A stretch of 64,000 nt of DNA from Syngnathus acus (GCF_901709675.1 NC_051098.1:15433464-15497463); one strand, 5' to 3'; shown: positions 12,601-24,953, counted from the first letter of the stretch. Numbers and translations are program-made. The notes: a model not told the origin generated them from the sequence alone.

Positions 12601-15600
12601 AGGACCAGTGCAGGTTGAATGCAAACAACTTGGTGTTTTGACTAAATAACCCCAAAGCGTTCCAAGCTAAAGAAAGCTGCACAGTAGAAAGAAAAAAAAA
12701 AGAAAGCCAAACATGTAGCTGTATTAATATTCCACACCAGTCTCGCGGTGTATAAAATGGCTACTCCAAAGTTGCAAAGAAGAGGAACTGTGCCGCATGA
12801 CTACTTCAATTGCTCCCCGGAGCACCATATATTTTACAAGTTTTGAAATTAATAATAAAGTTGAAAATAAAATGGCCTTTCGGACTGAATATAAAGCAAA
12901 GGGAAAGTAAGGACAATGCAGGACAGTCAAAACTCTGCCAAGGCTGTAAAATGCTTACTGGCGCTATTTTCTTGCTTCTTCTACGATCCTGGGGGCGTTA
13001 AAAAATATATATTGATTGTTGATTTATCATGTTTTGAAGCAAAGTAGGAGTACTCTCCGTATGCGCATATCAAAAATTGTCCTTGGTGCATCAGATGGAG
13101 TCTCACAGTGAACAATTTGGCAGCGAGGGAAGAGCCTGAACGTGACGAATGACTCTTGTTGAGATTTCGTGCAGGTTATCCTGTGTCAGCTAAAAGCCAC
13201 TGTCTATTTAATGGATAAATCCCCTCACTGAGCCGGAAATGAGTCCAATGTGACCATGGATGGCCACTGATAAATTTAGATAGAGAGGTATACGCACCGA
13301 GCACGGGCAATTCAATTGTGCTGAGGTTGGAGGAGGAGGAGATCTGTTCTGAAGCATCTGGTCAGGACCAGCAAAGGCTTAAATTTGAGGTTACTGAATA
13401 GTAATGGTAAGGTGAAGTATAGAAGTACTTCAAAAAATGAACAGCTCAAGGGCTGGAATTCGGTGCACATTTTCTTTAAGAAAAAAAAAAGGCAAAGTTG
13501 TTTGTCAAGGACATTCAGTAATAAAGCAGCTTCTCGCTAACATGAATAAACACAGTGTATTGGCAATATTTATTTCGGCATGTCTTCAAACCACATGTTG
13601 GGTCACAATCTTTAAAAAGGAACTGCAACAGGCTCTAGGGGAGAAAAAAAAAACCAGCATATGACTGGTTTAGGTCAAAAGCTGTCAGTAGTCGGAACTT
13701 TGACACAAAGACCGAATTATCCTTGAAATTGCAGATATCATCTGTGTTTCCACTTTCCTGTTTTTTTTTGTCAGTCAACAACTCAAACGGAGTCAAACTG
13801 AGTCAGGAAAAAAGCACAAAGTGCCAACCGTGCTTTGTGGCTTCAACAGTGCACGGTTGTACTGGTCGATGAGGTCATTTTGGGACAGGACAGTGCCTCT
13901 CAGATGACATGTGACAAGAGGTCAACTTTGTCAAATGAAATGGTACATATCAAAAGTACTAAAGGTATTGATTCTCAGTCAAAATATTAAAATACTTTAT
14001 TTTAGTAAAATGCGAAAACAATATCAGCGAATATGCAAATTTACAGCTACCGAATTGAGACTGGGGTTTTGAATTGTAATCTCACCAATCACCACTAGAT
14101 GGCAGATGAGCCTACACTGGCTCTATGAGTAGGCCTAATAATTTTTGGGCGGATTTGAAATATGTACCTCAATAATATTACAATTTTGAGGAATTTGAAA
14201 AGAAAAAAAGAATATGCTTATTTTGTTGTTTGCAACAAACCATCTATTGTTAGAATAATGATTCATACATTTAAAATTAGAAATGTAATATGAAGAATTG
14301 AATATATTAGGAGCATGCATTCGTAAATTGATGTCCCTCCAACATTTAAAATGCTCTAAAAAGTTTCCCTGCAGTACACATGCGCAAGTGTTGCGTTGTA
14401 CCAAGGAAATTGCGTGTCAGTGTAAATTCACAATGTGTGTGTCACTAATTTGCTAGACGCTCCTGAAAGACAAGACTTGATAGCTGGTGAATTTCAAAAG
14501 GACAAAACCTGTTTGGAGATGTACATCATTACATTGACACCTGTGAAACTGGTTCACATGGCTTTTGCCATTATTCACATGTCCTGAGTGTTGTTAGTCA
14601 CCTATATGTTGAACAGAGGGTGTGTTTTACCGAAGTCAAATTCCTTGTTTGGCACGCTCAAACATGGCGAATAAAAACTCTTGAATCTTGAATCTTTACT
14701 CACTGATGACGAGGCTTTTCGCTAGTTTCAATATTTGTGAAGCACTTCCACCAACAGTTGAGTTTCAATGATTGTTCGGTTTGATAAATTACTCTTCCCA
14801 ACGAGGTTGCCAGAGTCAGGGTTGATTGTACAAATGAAATTATAATTGCTAGCCGTGCACCAAAAATAATTGCGGTTCCCGCTTGGTGCTTGATTGCTTC
14901 AAATGTGTTGTAATTGCGCCCGTGTCGCTCAGTGTGATACCTTTTGAGATTAAAGACCAAGTTAGATGTCAGAAAAGTTCAATGACTGGTATCACAAAAG
15001 ATATATTTAGAATCCAAATCACGCAACTACAACAAATTACAAGTTTCCCCTTCGGATAATCCGATTGGAGTGTAATGTCATCACAGCCATCTTGATGTCA
15101 TCTTTAAAACAGGATGATCCACTTGCGCTTGAGATGGGGTTTTTTTGGCTAGGAATTGTCAGATGCTCAGGCCATTGTGAGCAGGCGAGTTACATTTTGC
15201 ACTGAGGGATATCACATTGAAGGGGGAATACTTTTGTTTGGTATTAAAATGTTCCGTGAGACCAGTTTTGGAACTCTCCCGACATATTCAGACATGGCTA
15301 ATTCAATGACATGTCAAGTGGACAAAAGGTTCATGTAAGGCAACAACACTGCCAGAGCTGAAGCAAGTTTCATTGTCAGAAATATTTTGCTTGGCCTAAT
15401 ATTTACATTACACAAACAAAATGCCCCCTGGCGTTTTATTGTAAGACCCTAAACTGAACAGGTGTTGTATGAGGGGGGAGTCATTCTGAATAACTTAAGC
15501 CAAGGAACTCACCTCTCCGCCGTGGCCGTCAAAAATCCCAAAGATGGACGGGTGGCTCTTGTTGACAACGTCGGCGAGCACATCGTAGCGGTCCTCCATG

Positions 15601-15911
15601 TGGTCCCGCCGCCCTTGGATGGAGTACACGGCGACGTTGTGGCTCTTCAACTCCCACGTCTTGGCGAACTCGGCGTCCAGGACGTCCAAGCCGCCAAAGC
15701 GCTCGTTCTGCATCATCTCGGCCACCTTCCCCTTGACCATCTTGACGGCGTCGCGGCTCGACTTGACGATGGTTTTCACTTCGTCCGTGTGGAAGAAGTA
15801 ACTCCATAAGGCCAAGCTGATGCATAGTAGGAACAGGGTCTCCGGCCGGAGCAGAAAATAACGCATGATACGACCTAACAGGGACAGCAGGGTCATTGTA
15901 TCCTCTATCAT
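3435..15911 (-). CDS. ppm1l: ppm1l, PP2C-family protein phosphatase 1L (exons 1-2 only)
   Basis: Two coding exons are visible: exon 1 at 15513-15911 (133 codons, ending GAG then gtgagt) and exon 2 at 3435-3645 (211 nt, acceptor ttatcag, donor gtgtgt). The product starts MIEDTMTLLSLLGRIMRYF, has one membrane segment near residues 21-36 (FLLRPETLFLLCISLALW), and then the first PP2C motifs, RRDHMEDRY and FGIFDGHGGE, whose aspartates and Gly-Gly bind the catalytic metal ions. PPM1L is an ER-anchored Mn/Mg-dependent Ser/Thr phosphatase; in mammals it acts on TAK1/ASK1 stress signalling and on ceramide-transport regulation. Exon 2 continues AAADYAKAHLPEALRQQL and ends at the YNEAG segment. The remaining catalytic exons are outside the window. 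Exon 2 carries an enlarged charged tract. The match to vertebrate PPM1L is close over both exons. Confidence 0.93.
3658..3686 (-). repeat. (TC)n tract at the ppm1l exon 2 acceptor
   Basis: Plus-strand (GA)n lies directly upstream of the exon 2 acceptor. It reads as (TC)n and then CCATTTTCTGTTATCAG on the transcript, so a microsatellite forms the polypyrimidine tract of this 3' splice site. Confidence 0.8.
4378..4405. repeat. (TG)n microsatellite
   Basis: An uninterrupted TG run of about 13 units, intronic to ppm1l. Confidence 0.9.
5157..5228. repeat. TTTA-rich simple repeat
   Basis: Two blocks of tandem TTTA units (about 5157-5173 and 5206-5228) are separated by degenerate copies. Intronic to ppm1l; no function is inferred. 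Confidence 0.85.
10095..10112 (+). repeat. G18 homopolymer
   Basis: Eighteen G in a row in ppm1l intron 1. It could form a G-quadruplex on the plus strand; on the transcribed strand the RNA would carry C18. Confidence 0.9.
14612..14699 (+). mobile_element. LINE-like 3' tail fragment
   Basis: The segment ends with a GGCGAATAAAAACTC block followed by short TTGAATC/TTGAATCT repeats. The preceding text (AAATTCCTTGTTTGGCACG) resembles the 3' end of fish L2/CR1-type non-LTR retrotransposons (TTCCTTGT...GGCAATAAA...). Only the tail is present and no reverse transcriptase is seen. Assignment is from pattern memory only. Confidence 0.45.
15513..15911 (-). CDS. ppm1l: ppm1l exon 1 (start codon, membrane anchor, PP2C motif)
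   Basis: This exon gives 133 residues from ATG at 15911-15909. The start is chosen because it matches the vertebrate PPM1L N-terminus and precedes the hydrophobic anchor. The metal-binding DGHGGE is split from the next exon exactly after the final Glu codon (phase 0). The exon is GC-rich. A plus-strand open frame over 15462-15809 is an antisense shadow. Confidence 0.93.
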
Positions 15912-17515
15912 TTATTATGGTTTTCACGCGTGGGGGTACCGCGGCAGGTAGTGCGCGCTTTTACGCCGGCCGATTTCACTCCATGGCTGGCGTGTGCGGC
16001 GAGGACCGGTCGAGGTGAAACGGGCTCATTTAACCCAGAAACTGGACAATCAAAGAAGAAATGACACTTCACTTCTCGTGTAATTCCGCCGATGAGTTCG
16101 AGCCGACCACTTCAGCGTTCAATCCCGCAGTGAAAGACGCTCAGTTCGCTCTGCCCATTTGGGTCGTCGTTCGGCAAGTCCACCACGACGAAACAGCGTA
16201 CCAGTCCGGGGTCGAGCTATGGAGGAGTCTGTTCTTTTGGACAGACAAGTGACCCCCCACCCCCGGTCCCTCAAAATAGCTGCTCGATGTGCGTCCTCAC
16301 ATTCCCAGCTGCCACACTGGATGCGACCGAACACTGCTGCTCGCGGAATACATGGGCCGTGATGCCTTCACGTACACTAGGTTATCTAAAGTCATTTACA
16401 AATTCGCAGCTGCTTTCACAGAATTCAATTTCTAACCATAATCATACTTTAACTGTAATTAACAAAGTGCCAGCTGCACAATAATAAGTGCGCATTGTGG
16501 TTTATAGAACAAACAGACACGCGCGCGCGTGCACACACAAACACACTTACAATTGTGTGCAGATATTTCCGATTGTTTGAAAGCGTCTTTCTGAATGTCA
16601 AACTCAAGCAGGTATAATGGTAGTGAGCTTGACGAACGACATTTGCCCCGGTAGAAAGTATTTCCTCTCCATATTGTGAATATTCTACTTTAGTCTAGTA
16701 TTTATTTTATCATAATAAACCCTGCCAATTCAACAATGTTTGGCTAGTTTTACTCAGGCGCACACAAGGCAGCTTTGGGTCCTCAATTGATGCTCTACGT
16801 CACTCAGCCCTTCTCCACGGACCTCGATGGAAAAAACGTGGAGCCGATAGTGTCTGCAGAAGCTCACTTTTTACTAACGTTAGTGAGTATATTTGCTCTT
16901 TATTTACAAGAGTTTTGACTTTCGGAGTTTCTTGTCGACATTATGTCATTACGTTTTTCCCCAAAGTCTCTCCGGTTTACCGTCCAGAACCAGTGACGTG
17001 CGATGAGGTTCAGGGTTGGTGAGGCACTGACTCCTTAAGAGCCAGATTTACAACCACAATAAGCTCTGTTACTTTTTTGTAAAAGTCCTCCTTATTTTCC
17101 TTTAGTTTAGGCACCTTTTTTTTGTTTATAAATAATAATCTGTGCTTTTTGTCTTGTCTACCTCTCTGCAACAAATAGGGCACCATTAATGAGCTCTTGG
17201 CTCACATACGCCCCCTTCAGTGCGGCAGAGTACTATCTGCCTCAACCTGTGCCTTTTTACTGCGGTTTTATGTCCCATCAGCAAAACAAAACGTGTCACC
17301 TTTGTATTTGAACAGGAAATAGGCAATTTTGACTATAAAAATGTTTGTGCAGTCATATTTATTTTAAAGGCGTCTGGTGTGAAAACTGTGCCAACCAAAT
17401 CAATACCAGATGACTACCTATGGTGACCCTTGATTGGACAAGTAGAAAGTCAACAACAACAACAGGTCTTGATTGTGTCCGCAGGGGTCCTCACAAAACT
17501 GCCAGATAATCAAGG
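15912..17515. promoter_or_regulatory. Shared 5' region of ppm1l (-) and nmd3 (+)
   Basis: The start codons of the two divergent genes are 1.6 kb apart. The part next to ppm1l (15912-16360) is GC-rich with many CpGs, as in a vertebrate CpG-type promoter. The coding exon of nmd3 is preceded by an acceptor (GTGTCCGCAG, ending 17484), so at least one non-coding nmd3 exon lies upstream; a possible donor is GTGAGT at 16883. The part from about 16987 (CAGTGACGTGCGATGAGG) resembles a dispersed fish repeat. Neither transcription start can be fixed from sequence alone. Confidence 0.5.
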
Positions 17516-20500
17516 ATGGAGTACATGCAGTCTGGCGCTACGAGCACCCAGGGAAATATGTAAGTAGGAAACCAGACTATTGTTACTGTTGACACTAGAG
17601 CTGGTCGATATGTCTGTGAAACAAAACCTTAGTTGCGTTGCCACGATTTGCCGTAACAATGTGTTCTAATCTAATTTTCCCAGCCTGTGCTGCACTTGTG
17701 GCGTCCCAATTCCCCCAAACCCGGCCAATATGTGCGTGGCCTGTCTACGCACTCAGGTAGACATCTCAGAAGGAATCCCCAAGCAAGTGACAATCCATTT
17801 CTGCAAGCAATGTGAACGGTTTGTCCTACGACATTTTTTTTTTAAACCCTAAATTGATCATGTGAATGAATGATTGACTGAAAACAACATTTTTGCGTTG
17901 ATTCTACCTTCTCTTTGCAGTTACTTGCAGCCTCCAGCCACATGGATGCAGTGTGCTCTGGAGTCCAGGGAGCTGCTCACACTTTGTCTGAAAAAAATTA
18001 AAGGCTCTATGAGCAAAGTATGTGTTCATCTTACTGACATTTCCAATTACATATTGACAAGTCAAAATGTCAAAGATGCATGATAACTGGGCGGGCTGGC
18101 ACTCAGTGAATTATGCTGTTAAATGCACTTTCTGGCTATTTCATATATTCACAACACTTCTTCTAGGTGCGACTTATTGACGCTGGATTCCTGTGGACAG
18201 AACCTCACTCAAAAAGGATTAAAATGAAGGTTACCATACAGAAGGAGGTAAGGATTAGTTATTTTAGAGGGTTTAATAATTTACTCTGTTCATGCTTTAG
18301 TCATGTGCAAATATCCCCACGTAAGCCAAAGAACCACTCTTGAACAAACACACAAAAAACATTTCCCTTCTGTCAGCGAAGATGGTCTAACCTGTAGCTG
18401 TCTCGTCAGGTGATGAACGGCGCCATCCTACAGCAGGTCTTTGTGGTGGAGTTTGTCATCCAGGCTCAAATGTGTGACGACTGCCACCGCGTGGAAGCCA
18501 AGGACTTCTGGAAGGCTGTGGTTCAAGTTAGACAGAAGGTAAAATGATTGGGAGCCACCAAGATCAAAAAGTCATGAAAGCAGTAGAGTTGAAAGCTAAA
18601 ATATTGAATATTAATTAAAAAAAAAAAAAACAAATTACGAAAATAAAATCTTTCACAACTGACACTTCATTCAGCAATGTCATTCTATTTTTGTTCGTTT
18701 GCATCATTTTTGTTAAAAGGACGCTTTTTTGTTTCCAACAGACTCTTCACAAAAAGACATTCTACTATCTGGAGCAGCTCATCCTCAAGCATAAGCTCCA
18801 CCAGAATGCCCTAAACATCAAAGAAATTCATGGTGTGTTTTGGACTTCTATAGTCATTCTAAGAAATTATTTTAAAATATTTTTGGAGGTGGTATTTGTA
18901 GAAAAAAAAAAAATTGTCATATCTTAAGGCAAAGTAGTAGCTTTAGTTGTCTTGCACATTTCATTCACAAAGCACCACACTGTGCTCTAAATGATTAAAA
19001 GCCCATTTAAAATCCTCTCCACATCTGAAAGTGTTTGTTACGCCTTGCGTCAGCCATCTTCCCAAATGTCTTTATTGTGTTGCGCATCACTGTTCTTCCT
19101 CCTGTCTGTCTCAGAGGGCATCGATTTCTACTATGGCTCCAAGCAGCACGCTCAGAAGATGGTCGACTTCCTCCAGTGCACCGTGCCCTGCAGGTGAGCA
19201 ACGTAAACAAACAAGGGCCTGCCCGGCAGTGGGTAAACATTTCACTTATTTATGGGAAGCTTGCGGCTGCGCACACTACAATTAAAACTTTTGGATGCTT
19301 TGGCGCTGTAAACATGGATGTAGAGGGAACATGTTTGTATCTCTAAATCTCTGTCTTTGCTCAAATCTAAAGGTTAAAGGTGTCCCAGCGTCTCATCTCT
19401 CACGACATCCATTCCAACACGTACAACTACAAGAGCACTTACTCCATGGAGATAGTACCCGTTTGCAAGGTATATACTAGCAGCAGCTCGAGATGATGTC
19501 ATCAATTTGTGACACTGACTTACAATGTAATCGGTACTCTTCATACTTTGACTTCAAGACAGATTTTTTTTGGAGCAAATGGCAATTGCTAATATGTACA
19601 CGGTAAATAACTTACTCTTTACAAATGTATTTGAGATGTATACATCAGTAATTTGGCAATCTACTTTTTTCATACGGCACTGGATTGGAGTCTAGATACC
19701 ACGATTTCTGCCATGTTTATTTTTGGAGCACTTTAGTATGCAGCCTTTCACAGTTGAACCATTCGACAGTTCTCACTTGGACATCCACTTGTCTCCTTGT
19801 TGCCAGGACAACGTGGTGTGCCTGTCGCCGCGCCTGGCGCAGAGCCTGGGGAACATGGGTCAAGTGTGCGTGTGCGTCCGGGTCACCAGCACCATCCACC
19901 TCATCGACCCAAACACCTTGCAGAGTGAGCCCAGACTGGCTTTTAAGCCAAATGACATTGTTTGCGTTTTGTGTTGTGGTTTACTAAGTCACTTAGTTGT
20001 GAAACTCTTCTTTCTGTATTACGTTACCTATTATGCTATGCTAATTGTGATAATCGCTAAAATGACAGTCAGTCTGGCGGGCGCTTGGGATCCACGTCAC
20101 CATTTTTCTTGTGCTTGCAGTCACGGCCCAGCGTGACGCACAGAGGGAGGAGGGCAAGATGGCAAACATATTTGTTATGCAAGCCGTCATTGCTCATTAG
20201 CGAAAGTATGACTGCGATGAGCTGTCGAGTCTTTTCCCCCCCTTTTCTTTCTGGTGTAATCTGGCGTGTTTCTCAGCGGAGTTTTGACATTTTGAAAGGC
20301 GCTCGTCATTAATTAGGCCTTCAAAGGCCAGACCGCTTTTGTTACAGAATGCGGAAATGGCCTCAAGGCTCATATGTTTTTTTTTTCCCCTTGGTAATTT
20401 ACTTCAGCTTTTTCCCCCTCTAGATTTGCTTGTATTGACCTTTTTTTTCTGATACTAATTGCTTTGACTTTTTATAGTAGTACTTTTACAGTTTAAGGAA

Positions 20501-22093
20501 GTTAAGCAGCCAGCACGACAGATATATTTCTCCAATTTAATCTAACAAAACAGGAATCCGCATAATTAGAGCCTCGCCGCTCCGTCAGGTTGGCACGATT
20601 ATGCTGATGCAATCAACCGTCTCTCACTCACAGTTGCCGAGGTTGACGGTAGCACATACTGGCGCCACCCCTTCAACAGCCTCTGTAACCCACGGCAACT
20701 GGAGGAGTTTATCGTTATGGATATTGACATCATCAGAGACCAGAAGCTGGGTGCCGGAGCTGGCATGAGGTCTAATAAGGTGAGTGGGGGAGGGGGTTGC
20801 GGCGGCACAAACAGAGTGCATTATTGGCGGAATAGGCATTGCAATTCTCTTGGAAGCAAAATCAATAGCGAGCCATTACATTATTCCGGAACCTGCATGT
20901 GGGATTCGAGCCAACGTGAAAGAAGTGTTTTTGTATTGATTGCACAGGCTTGCCGTGTCACAATTCTCCGAATGCCGCATTATTATTATCATCACCATTA
21001 TTATCATTGATGCTCCTGTCACAGTAAATTGGAGCAAAGTATGGAGTGTTTAGTAGTTTTGTAACACTTTCAAACATTTCACTTGGTGTTTACGTTAGCA
21101 TTTCATGAGGAGTTAGGAACCTATGGAGATCATTTGTTGTTTGCGCATATGTGGACAATGCCAGTTGAACCCTCTAATTCTCATCCCTGTGTACGTTACA
21201 GCACACTCTGGCTGAGTTGTGGGTACAGAAGACTTCAGAGATGGACACGGGTCAGCAGTACCACTGCCGCACATTCCTGGGCCACTTGCTCAACATTGGA
21301 GACCTGGTCATGGGGTAAGTATTGATGACAGTTGCTATCCACTCGAGGAAAAGCGTTTACAGGTTCTGTTTCCGACAGGTACGACTTTGCCAATTCTAAC
21401 GTCAACGACGACTTCTTGAATAAGATGAACCCTCATCATGTACCTGATGTGGTAGGAGTTTTTGACTTACCTTTTTACTTCGTACCGCCCTCTGGTGCAG
21501 AAACACAGTATTGACGCGTGGCGTGGATGCTGATTGCATTGTCATGGACTCTTGAAGGTGCTTATCAAGAAGAGCTTTGACCGCAGTCGCAGAGTGAAGC
21601 GCAGGAACTGGAAACTTCAGGAGATGGCCAAAGAAACAGAGAACGTGGATACAGATGATGAGAGGTATGCTGCAGTGCCAAATCATTCTTTTAAGATGGC
21701 TTCGGAATAGAGCCATCTCTAATTGCTACTCTCGTTTCCTGTCTTAACATTACATTTGTGTCTTCAGACAATTCCAGGACTTCCTGGAGGACCTGGAGGA
21801 GGATGAGGCTCTGAGGAAAAATGTTAACATCTATAGAGGTGAGCAGCTAGATGCTTTCCTATTACAACCTCAATCAATCTTGTTTTATGATATGCAGCGC
21901 TATAAACTTCACATCACACATTGTTGCTCATTCATTTATGAATTTATGAATATTCATTTCAGATGCCTCAAAGATCCCGGTGGAGAGCGACACCGATGAC
22001 GACGGCGCGCCACGCATCTCTTTGGCGGAAATGCTGGAGGAGCTCAGCCTCTTGGACGCCACGGGAGGCGAGGGGGACGACATGATAGAGTAG
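17516..22093 (+). CDS. nmd3: nmd3, 60S ribosomal export adapter NMD3
   Basis: Fifteen coding exons join in phase: 17516-17559, 17684-17818, 17921-18017, 18167-18247, 18410-18538, 18742-18832, 19115-19193, 19373-19469, 19807-19924, 20634-20779, 21202-21314, 21379-21451, 21558-21664, 21768-21838 and 21963-22093 (TAG). The product is 503 aa, the same length as human NMD3. NMD3 binds the large ribosomal subunit in the nucleus and bridges it to CRM1/XPO1 for export. The N-terminal zinc-binding CxxC motifs are visible (CCTCG, CVACL, CKQC, CDDC), as are the conserved HKKTFYYLEQLILK and KQHAQKMVDFLQCTVPCR segments. The acidic C-terminus holds VESDTDDDGAPRISLAEMLEEL, which contains the leucine-rich export signal. 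All introns are short and GT-AG. The start matches the family N-terminus (MEYM). No damage is seen. Confidence 0.97.
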
Positions 22094-22225
22094 ATGTCGC
22101 GAGTGCTGATAAAGCCACACCGCAAGAGAGGAGCTAAAGGATCTCAGGTTGTGACCTTCCTGAAACAAATGATGTAAAATGCATAACTGGGCTCATTGGA
22201 GCCTCTGCATGCACTTTTCAAATTA

Positions 22226-22231
22226 AATAAA
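22226..22231 (+). terminator. nmd3 poly(A) signal
   Basis: An AATAAA lies 133 nt after the nmd3 stop codon, in an A/T-rich stretch with no other gene nearby on this strand. It is a canonical vertebrate polyadenylation hexamer. Confidence 0.7.
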
Positions 22232-22706
22232 ATCATCAGCTATCAAAAAATCATGCACTATTTTGAATAAGTAGGAATATTTGAACAAATATTTATCCTT
22301 ATGGAAATTATTTTGAGATGCCTTGCTTCAGACGTCCACCAGAGGACGCAGTTGCATCAAAGGCAAAGATGGGACGAGCGATGAGTTATATATACATTTA
22401 TGGAGCCGGTACAGTACTTTCAGGTTTTACCACTAAAATGCGTATATACACAAAAGATTCAATTTGACAAATAAAATCCAGACATAGAAGTATTTGAGTT
22501 AAGCGTTGAGTTAACACTGGCGCCTTAACGACACAACTACAATAAGCATGATTTAGAATTATTCATATATTACACGTAGCGTGTATGAAGGGTGAGGTAT
22601 AATCAACTGATTGTGATCTCACGCCGGAGGAATGAACAAGTGAAATGTCTGACATTATCTCAAAGATGGCGGAAGAAGAGCAACACGATCATAGCAGGAT
22701 CTAGAA

Positions 22707-23579
22707 CAGGGGTGGGCAAACTACGGCCCGCGGGCCACATCCGGCCCACGGGACCGTTTAATCCGGCCCGCCAACCCTGAATTAATTGTATTATTAAACT
22801 TTTTTTTTTTTGTCATTTTGCCTGCAATGACTGCGTTTCCCCAGTAGATGGGGAACCGCTCGCCTGCGCATTTACTACCGGAAGCCGTGTCAGAAAGCTC
22901 GGTGCACACTCACAAGTGCGTGTACGTACGTACTCAGTAGTACGGACATGGCGCACTCGCGCTCTATTTGTATCAGTCCCGAATTTAGAGCGTGGGCTGT
23001 GACGACAGCATTCTTGTAATTCGCTCGCTGAGCTTTCAGATACAGTTTGACGCTAAAGCCACCCACAAACCTTCCCCTGGAATCCTTCCATTAAAATGAG
23101 TGGCCCGAAGAAAAGAAGTGAGTGCCGAATGTTAAAAGAGTGGCCAATTTGGCTCGACGTACGCGACGTGACGTTCAGCCACATCAACCCGTCACAGATC
23201 GAGGTAAACGGATCTCTCCTAAGAGTTTGATGTGATCTCATAAGATAAACATTTTTCATTAATCTGACCTGCAGGCACTGAAGTGATGGAGACTGTTATT
23301 CATAATAATAGTGTCGTATTTTATGAGAATCACTGATAGCAGTTTTTTAGTGATTTTTTTTTTTTAATGCTGTTAATAAATGCATTTGTTTTCAAAAAAC
23401 TTGTTTGGAATATCCATGCTTTACTACCTACTAAAGGCCAAAATCTTTTATGCAATGACCTTTACAGGTCGCTTATATTACTTCACACAAACACTACGTC
23501 CATCTGCTCCTGGTTCGGCCCTCCGGTCCAAATTTAGAACCCAGTTCGGCCTGCGAGTCAAAAAGTTTGCCCACCCCTG
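22707..23579 (+). mobile_element. Non-autonomous hAT (Charlie-like) transposon
   Basis: The ends are inverted repeats, CAGGGGTGGGCAAACT at the left and AGTTTGCCCACCCCTG at the right. Perfect 8-bp direct repeats ATCTAGAA flank it at 22699-22706 and 23580-23587, which is the hAT-type target duplication. Inside, near 23096, a short frame starts MSGPKKRSECRM, like the start of Charlie/ZBED-type hAT transposases, and soon hits a stop, so this is an internally deleted copy. It lies between nmd3 and sptssb. The left end has the CGGCCCGCGGGCC wording common in vertebrate hAT elements. Confidence 0.88.
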
Positions 23580-24273
23580 ATCTAGAATATTTTCATTTAA
23601 TACGCGTAGTGTGTGAAGTAATGAATTATGCCGATCTAACGCTGGAGGAATGAACCAGTGGAATGTTTGACACTGGAGGAAGAAGAAGGGAGTGCTCGTG
23701 CTAAAAAAAAAAAAAAATTGCATGGGTGGGGACGGGGGCACCTCTAACAATAGCGTAAAGAAGTGCAGCACTCCCCCCCCCACACACACACACACACTCG
23801 CCATCACACACCTCTCCCTGCAATATTTGCCTTTGTGCAAACTCAGCCCTCGTAACCTCCATCAGCCTTTCACGCTAAATTTGTGCTCGCACTTGATTCA
23901 GCAGGTTCGCGGCTTTGCTGTTATTTGCCGATCCGATGAGCTATCTTTCCAGATTTTGAACCCTTTGTGAACCTGTGCCTGAGCATTTGGCCGTGGTGGC
24001 GCTGCCTGTGTTTATATATCAATAATGTATGTTGTTGTCGAGGATAAGAACTGAGACGGTCAGCAAAGTGTACAGATGGGAAGGTGAAGTTTCCCAACGG
24101 TCTTCTTGCGGCTCACTGTGCAGTAGTTAGCAAGTGAACACACATTAACCAGTGTGATTTAATAGATGTTAAAAATCATTTACTACAGTTTTGAAGAAGT
24201 GGCCCGTTTATCGACACTTAACTACTTACAATGTCACGGTACAATATAATGTGTGTACACAAGGGGGAGCTGT

Positions 24274-24345
24274 AGTTTGATCGATTGATTGATATCTTTA
24301 TTTCGAACATCCAAAACAAAAAAGAAAAACAAAAAAACAAAAAAT
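24274..24345 (-). mobile_element. LINE-like 3' tail, reverse orientation
   Basis: On the minus strand the segment reads ATGTTCGAAATAAAGATATC followed by tandem AATC units, the usual form of a non-LTR retrotransposon 3' terminus in fish. Only the tail is recognisable. Confidence 0.4.
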
Positions 24346-24910
24346 AAGTTGAGTGCTTAAAACGAATAACTAACCCCTACCTAGCAAAGTTCTTAACTCC
24401 CCTGGAAATCACTGTTGAACGGCGTCTCAACCAAAAATGCTGTCGAATGACGTGACTTTTCCCAGCCAAGCCGTATCAGTATGTATACACAGCACAGTAC
24501 ATTGTACCTATTGTGTTTTAGAATAATACTGAACTGTAAGCACACTAATAAAGTATTTCTACTTAGTTACTTCGCAGGACCGAGTTTTTAACAAGGAGAG
24601 GTTACAATAAACTGCAGAGTTCACCGCGTGCATCTTCATCCTCAGCACCGCTCATGGCGGAGGATGCGGTGCGTTCAAATACCTCTGTAAAACACACGAC
24701 TGTAATTCTAAACTCTTTGTTTTTGCTTGTGATTCTGCTCACCTGTCAGCCAGGTGAGCAGCTGCCGCGGTAAAGTCACAGCCAGTGGGTGTGGTGTAAC
24801 TTACTCCAAATAGGCCCGACACAAAGTGGTGAGGCAGCTTTTCCCCCCCCTTTCTGCCGCACCGCGCAAACGCAGCAAGCGGAGCAACAAACGGGCCGCG
24901 GATTAGCGCT

Positions 24911-24953
24911 TATAAATAAGACGTCATTACCCAGACACGTCACCGTTTTCAAG
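24911..24953 (+). promoter_or_regulatory. Possible sptssb promoter and first-exon donor
   Basis: TATAAATA at 24911-24918 and a CRE-like GACGTCA at 24920-24926 are followed by a good donor, TTTTCAAG then GTGAGTG, at 24953/24954. This would give a very short non-coding exon spliced to the coding exon acceptor at 25492. The spacing (TATA only about 40 nt before the donor) is unusual, so the true start may lie further upstream. Confidence 0.35.

Larger units (their letters stand above)
3646..15512. other. ppm1l intron 1 (11.9 kb), no gene seen
   Basis: The intron is bounded by gtgagt at 15512-15507 and ttatcag at 3650-3646 on the minus strand. It holds a (TG)n run near 4378-4405, TTTA-rich low complexity at 5157-5228, T runs (around 6377-6401 and 7780-7800), a G18 run at 10095-10112 and a LINE-like 3' tail at 14612-14699. 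Several AT-rich stretches carry homeodomain-type words, such as TTAATTAG-like sites, but none can be called an enhancer without cross-species alignment. The short open frames in it do not resemble proteins I know. Confidence 0.6.
22232..24900. other. nmd3-sptssb intergenic region
   Basis: Apart from the hAT element, this holds an A14 run near 23703-23716, a C/CA-rich microsatellite (23771-23798), and near 24277-24320 a minus-oriented LINE-like tail (GATTGATTGATATCTTTATTTCGAACAT). I see no coding exon. The last 250 bases are GC-richer and lead into the putative sptssb promoter. Confidence 0.5.

Noticed and set aside
15462-15809. 115-codon plus-strand frame and other long frames over ppm1l exon 1
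   Set aside because: Antisense or shifted shadows of a GC-rich coding exon.
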